Assembly: GCF_022229005.1 (NCBI RefSeq)
Contig: NZ_JAKKFD010000002.1
Span: 310,001-374,000 of the forward strand
Source of the DNA: Micromonospora trifolii
GTDB taxonomy: Bacteria > Actinomycetota > Actinomycetes > Mycobacteriales > Micromonosporaceae
Direction of reading: 5' to 3'
DNA length: 64,000 nt
Made by a program: the position numbers and the translations under genes. The notes below the pieces were generated by a model. It did no database searches. It saw nothing but the letters and a program-made list of their open reading frames with translations, and was not told where the DNA came from. Below are positions 8,585 through 18,100 of this stretch, piece by piece. Every line of letters begins with the position of its first letter. Positions within the stretch are counted from its first letter, which is position 1.

Positions 8585-9445
8585 TTAGATCGTGAAGTGA
8601 TTTTCCTGACCGTGAGGCTGGACGGAGGCCGACGGATCCGGTCGTTCGGTTCGGGGCACGGCGCCGGTGGTCTCCAGGATGAGCGCGGCGACCAGGTCCG
8701 GGTCGTCGCTCATCGGCACGTGCCCGCACCGGGGCAGCGTCACCACCCGCGCCGCAGGCAGGCCCACCCGGGCGCGCTCGGCCTGGTGGACGCCGAAGAT
8801 CCGGTCGCAGTCCCCCCAGCCGATGGTCACCGGCACCGTCGCGTCGGACAGCCGCAGGCAGTCGAAGCGATAGTCGCGGGCGGCTCGGGCCACGGCGTTG
8901 AAGCCGGCCCCGCGTCGCAGGGCGAGCGCGTCGCCCAGCGCGCGCTCGACATCCAGCAGCGTCGGACGGGCCATCAGCGGCGCGAAGCACAACGCCCGGA
9001 GGTACGCCGAGCGCAGCGCGACCCGCATGACCGTGGTGGGGAGGTACGAGTTGGCCCGCAGCATCCGGAGGATGGCCAGCGCACGGCGGCGCTCCGTCGG
9101 GGTGAAGAAGCCGGCGGGGGAGAAGGCGGTGGCCGAGGCGACCGCCCCGGTGGCGGCAAGCTCCAGGGCGATCGCCCCACCGAGGCTGTAGCCGGCGACG
9201 TGCGGACGCTCCAGCCCCCACTCGGTCAGCGCCGGCAGGACCCCGGCCACCGTGGCGGCCATGTCGGCGGGCATGCCGGTGCCGGGCACCGGAGAGTTCC
9301 CGAAGCCGGGCAGGTCGAGCGCGATCACCTCGTGGTGGGCGGTGAGCCGGTCGAACACCGGCTCCCACGCCTGATGACGGTGACCGATGCCGTGGATGAG
9401 CACGAGCGGCTCTCCGCTGCCCGCCCGTCGGAAATGAATGCTCAT
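8585..9445 (-). CDS. Alpha/beta-hydrolase
   Basis: 286-residue alpha/beta-hydrolase-fold enzyme, probably an esterase or lipase-like protein acting on the product of the neighbouring monooxygenase. Visible are the oxyanion HG (LVLIHGIGHRHQAWEPV, residues 14-30), the nucleophile elbow GYSLGG with Ser87, an acidic residue in IGWGDCDRIFG and the catalytic His in RCGHVPMSDDPD. Start at ATG 9445 overlaps the SDR stop by 4 bases (ATGA), so it is translationally coupled as the last gene of the operon TetR, monooxygenase, SDR, hydrolase. The order recalls lipR next to the mymA monooxygenase in mycobacteria. Confidence 0.85.
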   Translation of the reverse strand: MSIHFRRAGSGEPLVLIHGIGHRHQAWEPVFDRLTAHHEVIALDLPGFGNSPVPGTGMPADMAATVAGVLPALTEWGLERPHVAGYSLGGAIALELAATGAVASATAFSPAGFFTPTERRRALAILRMLRANSYLPTTVMRVALRSAYLRALCFAPLMARPTLLDVERALGDALALRRGAGFNAVARAARDYRFDCLRLSDATVPVTIGWGDCDRIFGVHQAERARVGLPAARVVTLPRCGHVPMSDDPDLVAALILETTGAVPRTERPDPSASVQPHGQENHFTI

Positions 9446-10314
9446 GACCGCTCTCCCACCGAGGTCCTGCCGAAGGAACGCCCGAGCTGGCGTACCTCGT
9501 CCTCCATCTGGCCGACAATGGTCTGGCCGCCGAACCGGGTGATCAACGCGTCCGAGAGGCCGCTCAGCACCACCGGCCGCAGCGCCTGCACCAGGGCGAG
9601 CGACCGCGGCACGTACACCTTGCGTTTGCGGCGCTCGATGCCGCGCAGCAGGGCCTCGACGCACTGCTCGACGGGTACGACTGTGGACAGCGGCCACGGC
9701 AACCGGTGCAGCGCGGTGCGGAACGACGCCAGGTCGTCACGGATGTCGCGGACCAGGTCGGTGTCGGTCCAGATCGGGTGCGCCGTGCCGACGGTGACGC
9801 CGCGTGGGCGGGTTTCCAGGCGCAGTACGTTGGCGAACTGCTCCACGCCCGCCTTGGACGCGCAGTAGGCCGCCATGCCGGGCATCGCCGTGAAAGCGGC
9901 GGCCGACGAGACGATCAGGACGTGACCACGGGCGGCGGTGACGTGAGGCAGCGCCGCGCTGACCGTGCGGATCGCGCCGCAGAGGTTCACCTCGACGGTA
10001 CGGACCAGCGCGTCGACCGGTGCCACGGCGACGGTGCCGAGGTTCGCGATGCCAGCGTTGGCCACGACGACGTCGATGCCACCGAAGCGGTCCACAGTGG
10101 AGGCCACCGCGGCGTCCAACGACGCCTGGTCGGTGACGTCACACTCGTACCAGTGCGCGTCGAGGTCGGCGCTGAGCTGCTTGAGCAGCTCGCCCTCCAG
10201 GCCGACGAGGGCGACCCGGGCCCCGCGGGCGACGGCCTCGCGGGCCAGTTGCGCCCCGATGCCGCGCGCCGCGCCGGTGATGAGCAGGACCCTGCCCGCC
10301 AGGTCATACCGCAT
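9442..10314 (-). CDS. Short-chain dehydrogenase/reductase (SDR)
   Basis: Classical SDR of 290 residues. NAD(P)-binding TGAARGIG (about residues 13-20), NAG at 86-88, and the catalytic Ser137, Tyr150 and Lys154 (YCASK) are all present. The C-terminal extension (residues 230-290, rich in Arg and hydrophobic residues) is like that of membrane-associated SDRs found beside FAD monooxygenases in mycobacteria (sadH type). Its start lies 11 bases inside the end of the upstream monooxygenase gene. Probable role: interconversion of an alcohol and a ketone or aldehyde that is the substrate or product of the monooxygenase. Confidence 0.88.
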   Translation of the reverse strand: MRYDLAGRVLLITGAARGIGAQLAREAVARGARVALVGLEGELLKQLSADLDAHWYECDVTDQASLDAAVASTVDRFGGIDVVVANAGIANLGTVAVAPVDALVRTVEVNLCGAIRTVSAALPHVTAARGHVLIVSSAAAFTAMPGMAAYCASKAGVEQFANVLRLETRPRGVTVGTAHPIWTDTDLVRDIRDDLASFRTALHRLPWPLSTVVPVEQCVEALLRGIERRKRKVYVPRSLALVQALRPVVLSGLSDALITRFGGQTIVGQMEDEVRQLGRSFGRTSVGERS

Positions 10315-12097
10315 CGGCGTGCTCCCGCTCCGCTTCGTTGGGGGTGCCGCCGGTCGAGGCGACCTGGTAGTCGGCCGGGCGGAACCGGCGCAGCCGCATG
10401 CGGAAGCTGGTGGCGAAGCCCGGCCAGATGGTGGTGTTCCGGCCGGTGGCGTCGAGGTACCAGCTCGAACAGCCGGTCTGCCAGACGGTGCCGGCCATCT
10501 TCTGCTCGACCCGCTCGGTCCAGCGTCGTTGCGCCTGCGCGGTGGGCTCGATGGCCTGGATGCCGGTGGCCCGCATGTGCCGTAGGGCCGCGAGCACCAG
10601 ATGCAGCTGCGCCTCGATCATCAGCACCACCGAGGTGTGCCCGAGCCCGGTGTTCGGGCCGAGCAGGAAGAACAGGTTGGGAAAGCCGGCGATGGTCGTG
10701 CCCCGGTACGCGCGCATGCTCGGGGTCCACGCGTCGCCCAGGCTGCGCCCGCCCCGACCGTGGATGCGTCGCACGACGGGGGAGTCGGTGACGTGGAAGC
10801 CGGTCCCGAGGATGATCGTGTCCGCCCGGTGGTGGACGTCGTCGTCGGTGACGAGGCCGTCCGGCACGATCCGGGCGATGCCGGCGGTGACCACGTCGAC
10901 GTTCGGTCGGGTGAGCGACGGCCAGTAGTCGTTGGAGATCAGCACCCGCTTGCAGCCCATCGCGTACCGGGGGGTGAGCTTGTCCCGCAGGTGCGGGTCG
11001 GGAACCTGGCGCCGCAGCGTACGCACTGACAGGCGCGAGGCGAGGCGGTTGACCGCCGGGTGCAGGAAACCCAGGCCCATGCTCTCGCGTACCAGGTAGA
11101 GCCCTGCCCGGGCGGCCCGCTGCGCCCCGGGCACGGTGCGGAACGCGGCCTGCTCGACAGCGCTGATCCGGCGCGACAACCTCGGCATGATCCAGGCGGG
11201 AGTGCGCTGGAAGAGCGTCAGCTTCTCGACCGTCGGCTGAATCTGGGGCACGAACTGGACGGCCGAGGCCCCGGTGCCGATCACCGCGACGCGCCGGCCG
11301 GTCAGGTCGTGGTCGTGCCGCCAACGGGCGGAGTGGAAGACAGTGCCGGTGAACTCATCGAGCCCGGGCAGGTCGGGGATGGCCGGGTCGCTGAGCGGGC
11401 CGGCCGCACAGATCAGGACCCGGGCGCTGTGGTCGCCGCCGGAGGTGCGCAACAACCAGCGTTGGCGCTGGTCGTCCCACTTTGCTTCCCGCACCTCGTG
11501 GCGCAACCGCAACCTCGGGCGTATCCCGAAGCGGTCGACGCAGCCGCGCAGGTAGTCCCAGATCTCCGGCTGGCTGGAGAACGTGTTCGACCAGCCGGGG
11601 TTGGGGGCGAAGGAGAACGAGTAGAGGTGCGACGGGACGTCGCAGGCGCAGCCCGGGTAGCTGTTGTCCCGCCAGGTGCCGCCGACGTCCTCACCCCGGT
11701 CGAAGACGAGAAAGTCGGTGAAGCCGGCCCGCTGGAGGCGGATGGCGGCGCCCAGGCCACCGAAGCCGGCGCCGATGATGGCAACGTCTGTCTCCATCCA
11801 CTCCTCCGTCAGCTCGGGCGCGCGAGTCGGGTCGGCCACTGGCGGCCAGGGCGGATCACCCACGCCGGTGATTCGTACGCCGCCCCACGGATCGACCTCG
11901 GCCAGTCGGGCCGCCCGGACGCGGTCGGCGATGCACACCTCGACGTCGCGCCGGCCAGAGCGCAGCAGGTGGGCCACCCGTGGCTCGGGCTCGATCCGTC
12001 CGCCCCAGTGGAAGCGGCCGTCGACCGGCTCCCATCGCCCGCTCAGGTGCACCCGGACGGTGGTGCCCTCGACACCCGCCGGGCCGTGGTAACTCAC
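10304..12097 (-). CDS. Flavin monooxygenase (Baeyer-Villiger type) fused to N-terminal DUF4873 domain
   Basis: 597 residues. Residues 1-90 (LSGRWEPVDGRFHWGGRI at about 18-35) match the DUF4873 pattern. From residue 101 follows a flavoprotein monooxygenase: FAD site IIGAGFGGLGAA, the Baeyer-Villiger fingerprint FTGTVFHSARW (FxGxxxHxxxW), and a second nucleotide site VAVIGTGASAVQF for NADPH. The expected reaction is oxygen insertion into a ketone, or sulfur/nitrogen oxidation, with NADPH and O2. GTG start at 12097 overlaps the TetR stop by 4 bases. A domain-free start at residue 101 (ATG) exists, but conservation of the DUF4873 pattern and the overlap favour the long form. Closest functional analogy is mycobacterial MymA; substrate unknown. 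Confidence 0.88.
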   Translation of the reverse strand: MSYHGPAGVEGTTVRVHLSGRWEPVDGRFHWGGRIEPEPRVAHLLRSGRRDVEVCIADRVRAARLAEVDPWGGVRITGVGDPPWPPVADPTRAPELTEEWMETDVAIIGAGFGGLGAAIRLQRAGFTDFLVFDRGEDVGGTWRDNSYPGCACDVPSHLYSFSFAPNPGWSNTFSSQPEIWDYLRGCVDRFGIRPRLRLRHEVREAKWDDQRQRWLLRTSGGDHSARVLICAAGPLSDPAIPDLPGLDEFTGTVFHSARWRHDHDLTGRRVAVIGTGASAVQFVPQIQPTVEKLTLFQRTPAWIMPRLSRRISAVEQAAFRTVPGAQRAARAGLYLVRESMGLGFLHPAVNRLASRLSVRTLRRQVPDPHLRDKLTPRYAMGCKRVLISNDYWPSLTRPNVDVVTAGIARIVPDGLVTDDDVHHRADTIILGTGFHVTDSPVVRRIHGRGGRSLGDAWTPSMRAYRGTTIAGFPNLFFLLGPNTGLGHTSVVLMIEAQLHLVLAALRHMRATGIQAIEPTAQAQRRWTERVEQKMAGTVWQTGCSSWYLDATGRNTTIWPGFATSFRMRLRRFRPADYQVASTGGTPNEAEREHADAV

Positions 12098-12822
12098 GGC
12101 ACGATCCGCTCGTGGGCGCGGGTGAGCTCGTGCGGCAGATCGGCGCTGGCCCGTACCCCCTCGATGCCGCTCCACAGCAGAGCGGTCAGGTAGTCGGTGA
12201 GGGCGGCCCGGCTGATCGGCTGCCCGTGCGTGGTCCACCAGTCGCCGACCGCCTGCACGAAGCCCACCAGGCCGTACGCCCAGGGCTCGGCGGGCCCGGC
12301 GTCCAGGCCCAACGTGCGTAGCCGGTCGCCGATCACCCGGGCGAGCCCGGCTGCCACCTGCCGGCTGGTGCCGGCGATCACCTGGTGGATGCCGGGGTCG
12401 CCGGACTGGTGCATCAGGAACCGGTAGAGCCTCGGCTCCGACTCGATCACGCCCAGGTAGGCGTCGATCGTCGCTTCGACCAGGCCACGTTCCTCGCGGA
12501 CCTGTTCGATCGCGGGCGCGATGGTGTCGACCATCCGGGCCGCCACCACCTCGCTGACAGCCACCCAGAGCTGCGACTTGTCGGCGAAGTAGCGGTACAG
12601 GACCGGTTTGCTGACGCCTGCGGCGGCGGCCACCTGTTCCATGTCGACCTCCGGCCCGTGCCGCAGCAGCGCCTGCACGGCGGCACCTACCAACTCCTGC
12701 CGTCGTTGCTCACGATGGTCTGCCCAGCGGTCTCGGCGGCCGTTGCCCTTCGCCTTCGGACCGCCGTCAGGGGGCGTGGCCGGCGGGTCGGATGCATTGA
12801 CATCGGTGAGCGGCGATTGCAT
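12094..12822 (-). CDS. TetR-family regulator heading the monooxygenase operon
   Basis: 242 residues. After an unstructured, charged N-terminal tail (residues 1-37), the helix-turn-helix runs from about 40 to 85 (VDMEQVAAAAGVSKPVLYRY...). The C-terminal part carries a TetR ligand domain. It is first in an operon with the monooxygenase, SDR and hydrolase, and is divergent from the diiron-protein gene, so it can control both directions from the 48-base gap, where GTAAC-A-GTTAC (12833-12843) is a perfect palindrome. Confidence 0.88.
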   Translation of the reverse strand: MQSPLTDVNASDPPATPPDGGPKAKGNGRRDRWADHREQRRQELVGAAVQALLRHGPEVDMEQVAAAAGVSKPVLYRYFADKSQLWVAVSEVVAARMVDTIAPAIEQVREERGLVEATIDAYLGVIESEPRLYRFLMHQSGDPGIHQVIAGTSRQVAAGLARVIGDRLRTLGLDAGPAEPWAYGLVGFVQAVGDWWTTHGQPISRAALTDYLTALLWSGIEGVRASADLPHELTRAHERIVP

Positions 12823-12832
12823 GCTACTACTC

Positions 12833-12843
12833 GTAACAGTTAC
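12833..12843. promoter_or_regulatory. Palindrome in divergent promoter region
   Basis: GTAACAGTTAC is a perfect 5-1-5 inverted repeat in the 48 bases between the divergent TetR and diiron-protein genes. Position and symmetry fit an operator for the adjacent TetR regulator; promoter elements cannot be assigned with confidence. Confidence 0.55.
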
Positions 12844-12870
12844 TGGTCGTCACGTCAATATGGAGGACCC

Positions 12871-13761
12871 ATGGAGGCGGCGGAAACCGAGCGCGCGGCG
12901 GTCGCCGAGCGACTGCTCATGTCCTCGCTGCGGACCAGCTACGACCCCACCGTCGAGATCGACTGGGACGCCCCGCACACCCCCGGCGCCTACTGGCTCC
13001 CGCCGCAGCGCAGCAGCCTCTACGGCACACCGCTGTGGGAGCAGCTCAGCGACGAGCAGCGCGTCGCGCTGACCAAGCACGAGGTGGCCAGCGCGGCCAG
13101 CGCCGGGCTGTGGTTCGAGACGATCCTGATGCAGATGCTGATCCGGGAGTACTACCGCGCCGACCCGACCAGCCGGCAGGCCCAGTACGCGTTGACCGAG
13201 GTCGCCGACGAGTGCCGGCACTCCATCATGTTCGGCCGGCTGATCGAGGCGATGGGTTGTCCGGTCTACCGCGCGAGCACCGTGGACCACCACCTCGGGC
13301 GCTTTCTCAAGGCCACCGCCAGCGGCCCCCGGATGTACGCCGCGATCCTCATCGCGGAGGAGATCCTCGACGCGTTCCAGCGCGAGATCATGGCGGACGA
13401 GTCGCTCCAGCCGCTCATCCGGATGGTCTCCCGCATCCACGTGGTGGAGGAGGCGCGGCATGTCCGGTTCGCCCGCGAGGAACTGGCCGCCGCCGTCGCG
13501 GCCACCGGTCCGGTGGGCCTGGCGTACGCCCGACTGTTGGTCGGTCGCGCCGCCTCCACGATCGCCAACCGCCTGGTCCATCCCGACGTGTACGCGGCGG
13601 TGGGCATTCCGCCGGCGGTCGGTCGGGCCGCTGCCAGCGCCAACCCGCACTGGCGTGCCACCCTGCGCTGGTCCGCGAAGCGGGTGCACGACCACCTGGC
13701 GGACGCTGGCCTGGTCGCTGGGCCGGGGCGTCTCCTGTGGGCCCGGGCCGGGCTGATCTGA
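12871..13761 (+). CDS. AurF-like diiron oxygenase
   Basis: 296-residue protein of the AurF/p-aminobenzoate N-oxygenase-like diiron family. Ligand-type motifs are visible: ExxxH in EVADECRHSIMF (about residues 110-121) and EEARHVRFAREE (about 193-204), together with upstream Glu residues in helices (ETILMQMLIREYY, IAEEILDAFQREI). Start ATG at 12871 follows TGGAGG by a normal spacing; the much longer open frame upstream lies on the antisense strand of the TetR gene. It is divergent from the TetR/monooxygenase operon and shares the promoter region. In mycobacteria, AurF-like proteins often occur near FAD monooxygenases; actual substrate unknown. Confidence 0.82.
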   Translation: MEAAETERAAVAERLLMSSLRTSYDPTVEIDWDAPHTPGAYWLPPQRSSLYGTPLWEQLSDEQRVALTKHEVASAASAGLWFETILMQMLIREYYRADPTSRQAQYALTEVADECRHSIMFGRLIEAMGCPVYRASTVDHHLGRFLKATASGPRMYAAILIAEEILDAFQREIMADESLQPLIRMVSRIHVVEEARHVRFAREELAAAVAATGPVGLAYARLLVGRAASTIANRLVHPDVYAAVGIPPAVGRAAASANPHWRATLRWSAKRVHDHLADAGLVAGPGRLLWARAGLI

Positions 13762-13828
13762 CCCTGTTGTCCCTCAGGGGCGACATGGGGGGCCGTCCCC
13801 GGCCGGACCCCACGCCGCCCGTGTGGGC

Positions 13829-14335
13829 TCACTCGCTGCGGGCGAAGCCACCCTTCGGCGCGATGATCTCCAGGTTCGTCCCGTCCGGGTCATTGAAGTA
13901 CGCGACCTCGGTGCCGACCGCCGCCGGAGGCTCCACCTCACCGGACGCGAACGTGTACGGCTGCCCGAGGAAGTCGAACCCGGCCTCGCTCATCCGGTCG
14001 TAGACCGCGCGCACGTCGTCGACGTGGAAGCACAGGTGCATCGAGCCGGGCCGGTTGGCCGCCACCTGGGCGGCGTCGCCGACCGGCTCCTGGAACTGGA
14101 TCAGGTCGATCCCGAGGTTGTCGAGGTTGAACGTGGCGTACCGCAGCTTCGTCGTCGGCAGCCCCTGTGACTGCGCGAACCCGGCGCCGTGCATGCTTTC
14201 GTCCCGAACGACCGGTTCCGCGCCGAGCAGGGCCTGGTAGAACGCGACCGAGCGGTCGAGGTCACTCACCGCGATCCCGACGTGCGCGGCCTTCTTCAGC
14301 CCGATGGACACGGTCGAGGGATTGGGGAATGCCAT
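13829..14335 (-). CDS. VOC-superfamily (glyoxalase-fold) protein
   Basis: 168-residue vicinal-oxygen-chelate protein made of two beta-alpha-beta-beta-beta modules. The first begins AAHVGIAVSDLDRSVAFYQ (His18) and the second MHLCFHVDDVRAVYDRM; the terminal FNDPDGTNLEIIAP carries a Glu in the usual metal-ligand position. Such proteins include glyoxalase I, dioxygenases, epimerases and resistance proteins, and the exact activity is not predictable. ATG preceded by AGGAGAG. It is convergent with the diiron gene. Confidence 0.8.
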   Translation of the reverse strand: MAFPNPSTVSIGLKKAAHVGIAVSDLDRSVAFYQALLGAEPVVRDESMHGAGFAQSQGLPTTKLRYATFNLDNLGIDLIQFQEPVGDAAQVAANRPGSMHLCFHVDDVRAVYDRMSEAGFDFLGQPYTFASGEVEPPAAVGTEVAYFNDPDGTNLEIIAPKGGFARSE

Positions 14336-14427
14336 CCTGACTCTCCTTACCAGCGCTCTTCGTCGCCTTTGTTGATGCTGATCTTCCTGGCGTACCCCGG
14401 GCGAGATCAGTTCATGCGACGTCGCTG

Positions 14428-14931
14428 TCAGGCTCGTTCGACCCGCGCCTGCTGGTGATCGGTCAGCCGCAGCCCCACACCGCGGACGACATCGATGGTG
14501 GCTCCGGTGCCCAGGCCGTGCAGCTTGCGGCGCAGCCGCTTGACCAGCGACTGCACGTCGGCCTTGCGTTCGCGCCCCTCGTCACCCCAGACCGACCGGT
14601 GCAGCTCGGCATAGCTCCAGACCCGGGCCGGCTCGGTGATCAGGCAGGTCAGCAGGTCGTGTTCCAGGCGGGTGAGGTCGATCTCACGTTCGCCGCAGCG
14701 GGCGCTGGAGCGGGCCGAGTCGATCACCAGGGCGGCGGCCGGCGTCGGTTCGGACGGGGCGGCTGCCTGCTGCGGGGCGGCGATCAGCCGGCGCAGCTCG
14801 TCGAGGTCGGCGACCAGCAGCAGCGGTGCGATGCCGTCGAGAAGCTCCGCGAGTCGGATGCGCTCGGCCGGCGACGGGGTCACCGCGATCAGCAGTGGGA
14901 ACGGCTCGTCGGCCGGATCACCCCTGTTCAC
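14428..14931 (-). CDS. Small winged-helix regulator with degenerate receiver-like N-terminus (paralogue 1)
   Basis: About 167 residues. The C-terminal ~75 residues are an OmpR/PhoB-type winged helix (IDLTRLEHDLLTCLITEPAR...YAELHRSVWGDE...DVQSLVKRLRRKL...TIDVVRGVGLRL). The N-terminal part (LLIAVTPSPAERIRLAELLDG) has the strand-helix start of a receiver domain, but I see no phosphoacceptor Asp or conserved Lys, so it is probably not phosphorylated. GTG 14931 with a GAGG site upstream gives almost the length of its paralogue at 19692-20198; GTG 14952 and ATG 15039 are alternatives. It is divergent from the S8 peptidase gene, with 261 bases between. Confidence 0.8.
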   Translation of the reverse strand: MNRGDPADEPFPLLIAVTPSPAERIRLAELLDGIAPLLLVADLDELRRLIAAPQQAAAPSEPTPAAALVIDSARSSARCGEREIDLTRLEHDLLTCLITEPARVWSYAELHRSVWGDEGRERKADVQSLVKRLRRKLHGLGTGATIDVVRGVGLRLTDHQQARVERA

Positions 14932-15035
14932 CGTTGCCTCGTCCTCGGCCACCGCACCACCCGGGATCGATGGGCATCCCTGCCCAGCTCTCGTCACGGT
15001 TCTGACAATGATTGGCAAGCGTGCCGCCAGCCAGG

Positions 15036-15057
15036 GCAACTCTTAGCGACAAGTTGC
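15036..15057. promoter_or_regulatory. Inverted repeat in divergent regulator/protease promoter region
   Basis: GCAACT (15036-15041) and AGTTGC (15052-15057) are perfect inverted arms 10 bases apart in the region between regulator 1 and the protease. A further CAAGTT follows at 15064-15069. It could bind the winged-helix regulators, which usually recognise tandem or inverted half sites. No promoter elements assigned with confidence. Confidence 0.4.
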
Positions 15058-15192
15058 TCACGGCAAGTTCTTGATCGTCCGTTCTTCTCGATCATAGTGT
15101 CCACTCGGGCAACCGGCGTGACCCGCGCGGTGCATGGGGGAGGTCCACCATGGCCCATTACACCCTGGGTCGTTCTGAGGGAGGCAGCACCG

Positions 15193-18100
15193 ATGTTCAG
15201 ACGTCCACAATGGCGGCGCGCGGCCAGATCACTGGTGAGCGCCGGCGCGGCGACGATCCTCGCCGCGACATGCTTGGCGACGATCAGCTCGGGCGCGCAG
15301 GCCGCGCCGGGCGGTGCGATGGGGGCGGGCGCCCAGACCGGGGACAAGATCCGACCAGAGCTCGCCAAGCAGCTCCAGGCCAAGAGTGAAGGGGACTTCT
15401 GGATCCGGTTCAAGGACCGGGCCGACCTGAGCAAGGCCAGCGCCATCAAGGACTGGTCGAAGCGGGGCACGGCGGTGGCGGACGCGCTGCGCAAGACCGC
15501 CGCCGCGAGCCAGGGCAAGATCCGGGCCGACCTCGACAGCTCGGGCACCAGGTACCAGACCTTCTGGGCCACCAACGCCATCAAGGTGAACAGCGGTTCG
15601 CTGGCGATGGCCCAGAAGTTCGCCGGGCACTCGGAGGTCGAGGGCCTCTACGCGCCGGTCGCGTACAAGGTGCCGGAGACGACAAAGGGCACCGACGAGA
15701 AGACAGTGAACGCCCTGGAGTGGGGCATCGCCAACATCAACGCCGACGACGTCTGGTCCCAGTACGGCGTCAAGGGCGAGGGCATCACCGTCGCGAACAT
15801 CGACACCGGTGTGCAGTTCAACCACCCGGCGCTGGTGAACTCCTACCGGGGCAACAACGGCGACGGGACGTTCGACCACAACTACAACTGGTTCAACGCC
15901 GCCAACGCGACCGGGGCCTGCGCCACCGCCCCCTGCGACGGCGATGGCCACGGCACGCACACGATGGGCACCATGGCCGGCTCCGACGGCGCGAACCAGA
16001 TCGGTGTCGCCCCCGGGGTCAAGTGGATCGCGGCGAACGGTTGCTGCCCCAGTGACGCCGCTCTGGTCGAATCCGGTCAGTGGATGCTCGAACCGCTGGA
16101 CCTCAACGGTCAGAACGCGGACGCGAGCAAGCGTCCGAACATCATCAACAACTCGTGGGGCACCCGGGACCCGTCCAACGAGCCGTTCATGGAGGACGTG
16201 ACCAACGCCTGGACCGCGTCCGGCATCTTCGGCGCCTGGTCCAACGGCAACAGCGGACCGGCCTGCCAGACCAGTGGCTCGCCGGGCAGCCTCGTCAGCA
16301 ACTACTCGACCGGCGCGTACGACGTCAACAACAACGTCGCCGGCTTCTCCTCCCGCGGCGCCGGTCAGAACGGCGAGATCAAGCCCAACATCTCGGCGCC
16401 GGGCGTGAACGTCCGGTCGAGCATCCCGGGCAGCGCCTACGGCAGCATCAGCGGCACCTCGATGGCCTCGCCGCACCTCGCGGGCGCGATCGCGCTGCTG
16501 TACTCGGCGGCACCGTCGCTGGTCGGCGACGTCAACGCGACCCGCGCGCTGCTCAACGGCGCCGCGATCGACAAGGCCGACGACCAGTGTGGTGGCACCG
16601 CCGCCGACAACAACGTCTACGGCGAAGGCCGACTGGACGCCCTCGCGTTGCTCAACGCCGCCCCGACCGGCGACATCGGCACGCTGGCCGGCACTGTCAC
16701 CGACGCGACCTCCGGCGCCCCGATCGCCGGCGCGACACTGACGCTCACCGGCGCGTCCGAGCGTGAGCTGACCACCGGTCCCGACGGCACGTTCTCCACC
16801 CAACTCCCCACCGGCGACTACCAGGTCGCCGTCACGGCGTTCGGGTACGCCAGCACCACCAAGACGGCAACTGTCGCCAAGGGCGCGACCACGACACTCA
16901 ACGTCGCCCTCACGGCGGTGCCGAGCGTCAACGTCACCGGAGCGGTCACCGACGGCTCCGGCCACGGCTGGCCGTTGTACGCGAAGGTGACAGTGACCGG
17001 TGTGTCCGGCGTCTACGACTACACCACGCCGTCGAACGGCCGCTACAGCATCAAGCTGCCGGCCGGGCAGACCTACACCCTGAAGTACGAGCCGCAGTAC
17101 CCGGGCTACCAGACTGTCACCAAGGAGGTCGTGGTCGGCTCGGGTAACACCACCGCCAACGTCGCCGTGCCGGTGGACACCACGGTCTGCACCACCGCGC
17201 CCGGATACACGACCGGCTCCGACGGTGAGTACGAGACCTTCGACGCCACGACCACGCCGGCCGGCTGGACCGTCGTCGACAACGCGGGCAGCGGTCAGGT
17301 CTGGAAGTTCACCGACGACGGCGACCGGGGCAACCTGACCGGCGGCACCGGCAACTTCGCGATGATCGACAGCGACGCCTACGGAGCGGGCACCAGCCAG
17401 GACACCTCCCTGGTCAGCCCGGTGGTCAACCTGACCAGCGTCACGGCCCCGGTCATCCGGTTCAACCAGGACTTCAACCAGCTCAACGACGACACCGCCG
17501 ACGTGGACCTGAGCATCGACGGCGGTGCCACCTGGACCAACGTGCTCCGGCAGGAGACCGACGTCCGGGGCCCGAAGTTGACCGAGATTCCGATCCCGCA
17601 GGCGGCCGGCCAGGCGCAGGTGCAGGTTCGGTTCCACTACTACGACGCCTCGTACGAGTGGTGGTGGGAGGTCGACAACGTGCTGATCGGCAGCCAGGTC
17701 ACCTGCGTGCCTGTCGACGGCGGTCTGGTCGTCGGCAACGTCCGCGACAAGAACGACGACAGCTACGTCAACGGCGCGACCGTCACCAGCAAGGACCGGC
17801 CCGCCGAGAAGGCCGTCACAGTGGCGACCCCGGACGACCCGGGGCTGGCCGACGGCTTCTACTGGATCTACTCGTCGCTCACCGGCGAGCACCCGTTCAC
17901 GGCGACCGCCGGCAACTACGTCAGCCAGACCAAGCCCGTCGACGTCGAGGCCGACTGGGCGACCACCGCGAACTTCCAGCTCGCGGCCGGTCGACTGGCG
18001 GTGACGCCGACGCAGCTGAGCGCGACGCTCCAGATGCCCAACGGCAAGACCAGCAAGTCGTTCACGGTGACCAACACCGGCGGCGCGCCGGTCGAGGTCA

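Noticed and set aside
14455..15192. N-terminal extension of the S8 peptidase to 1720 residues
   Set aside because: The extra 246 codons run antisense through the regulator 1 gene; the ATG at 15193 has a GGGAGG site and is followed by a normal signal peptide.
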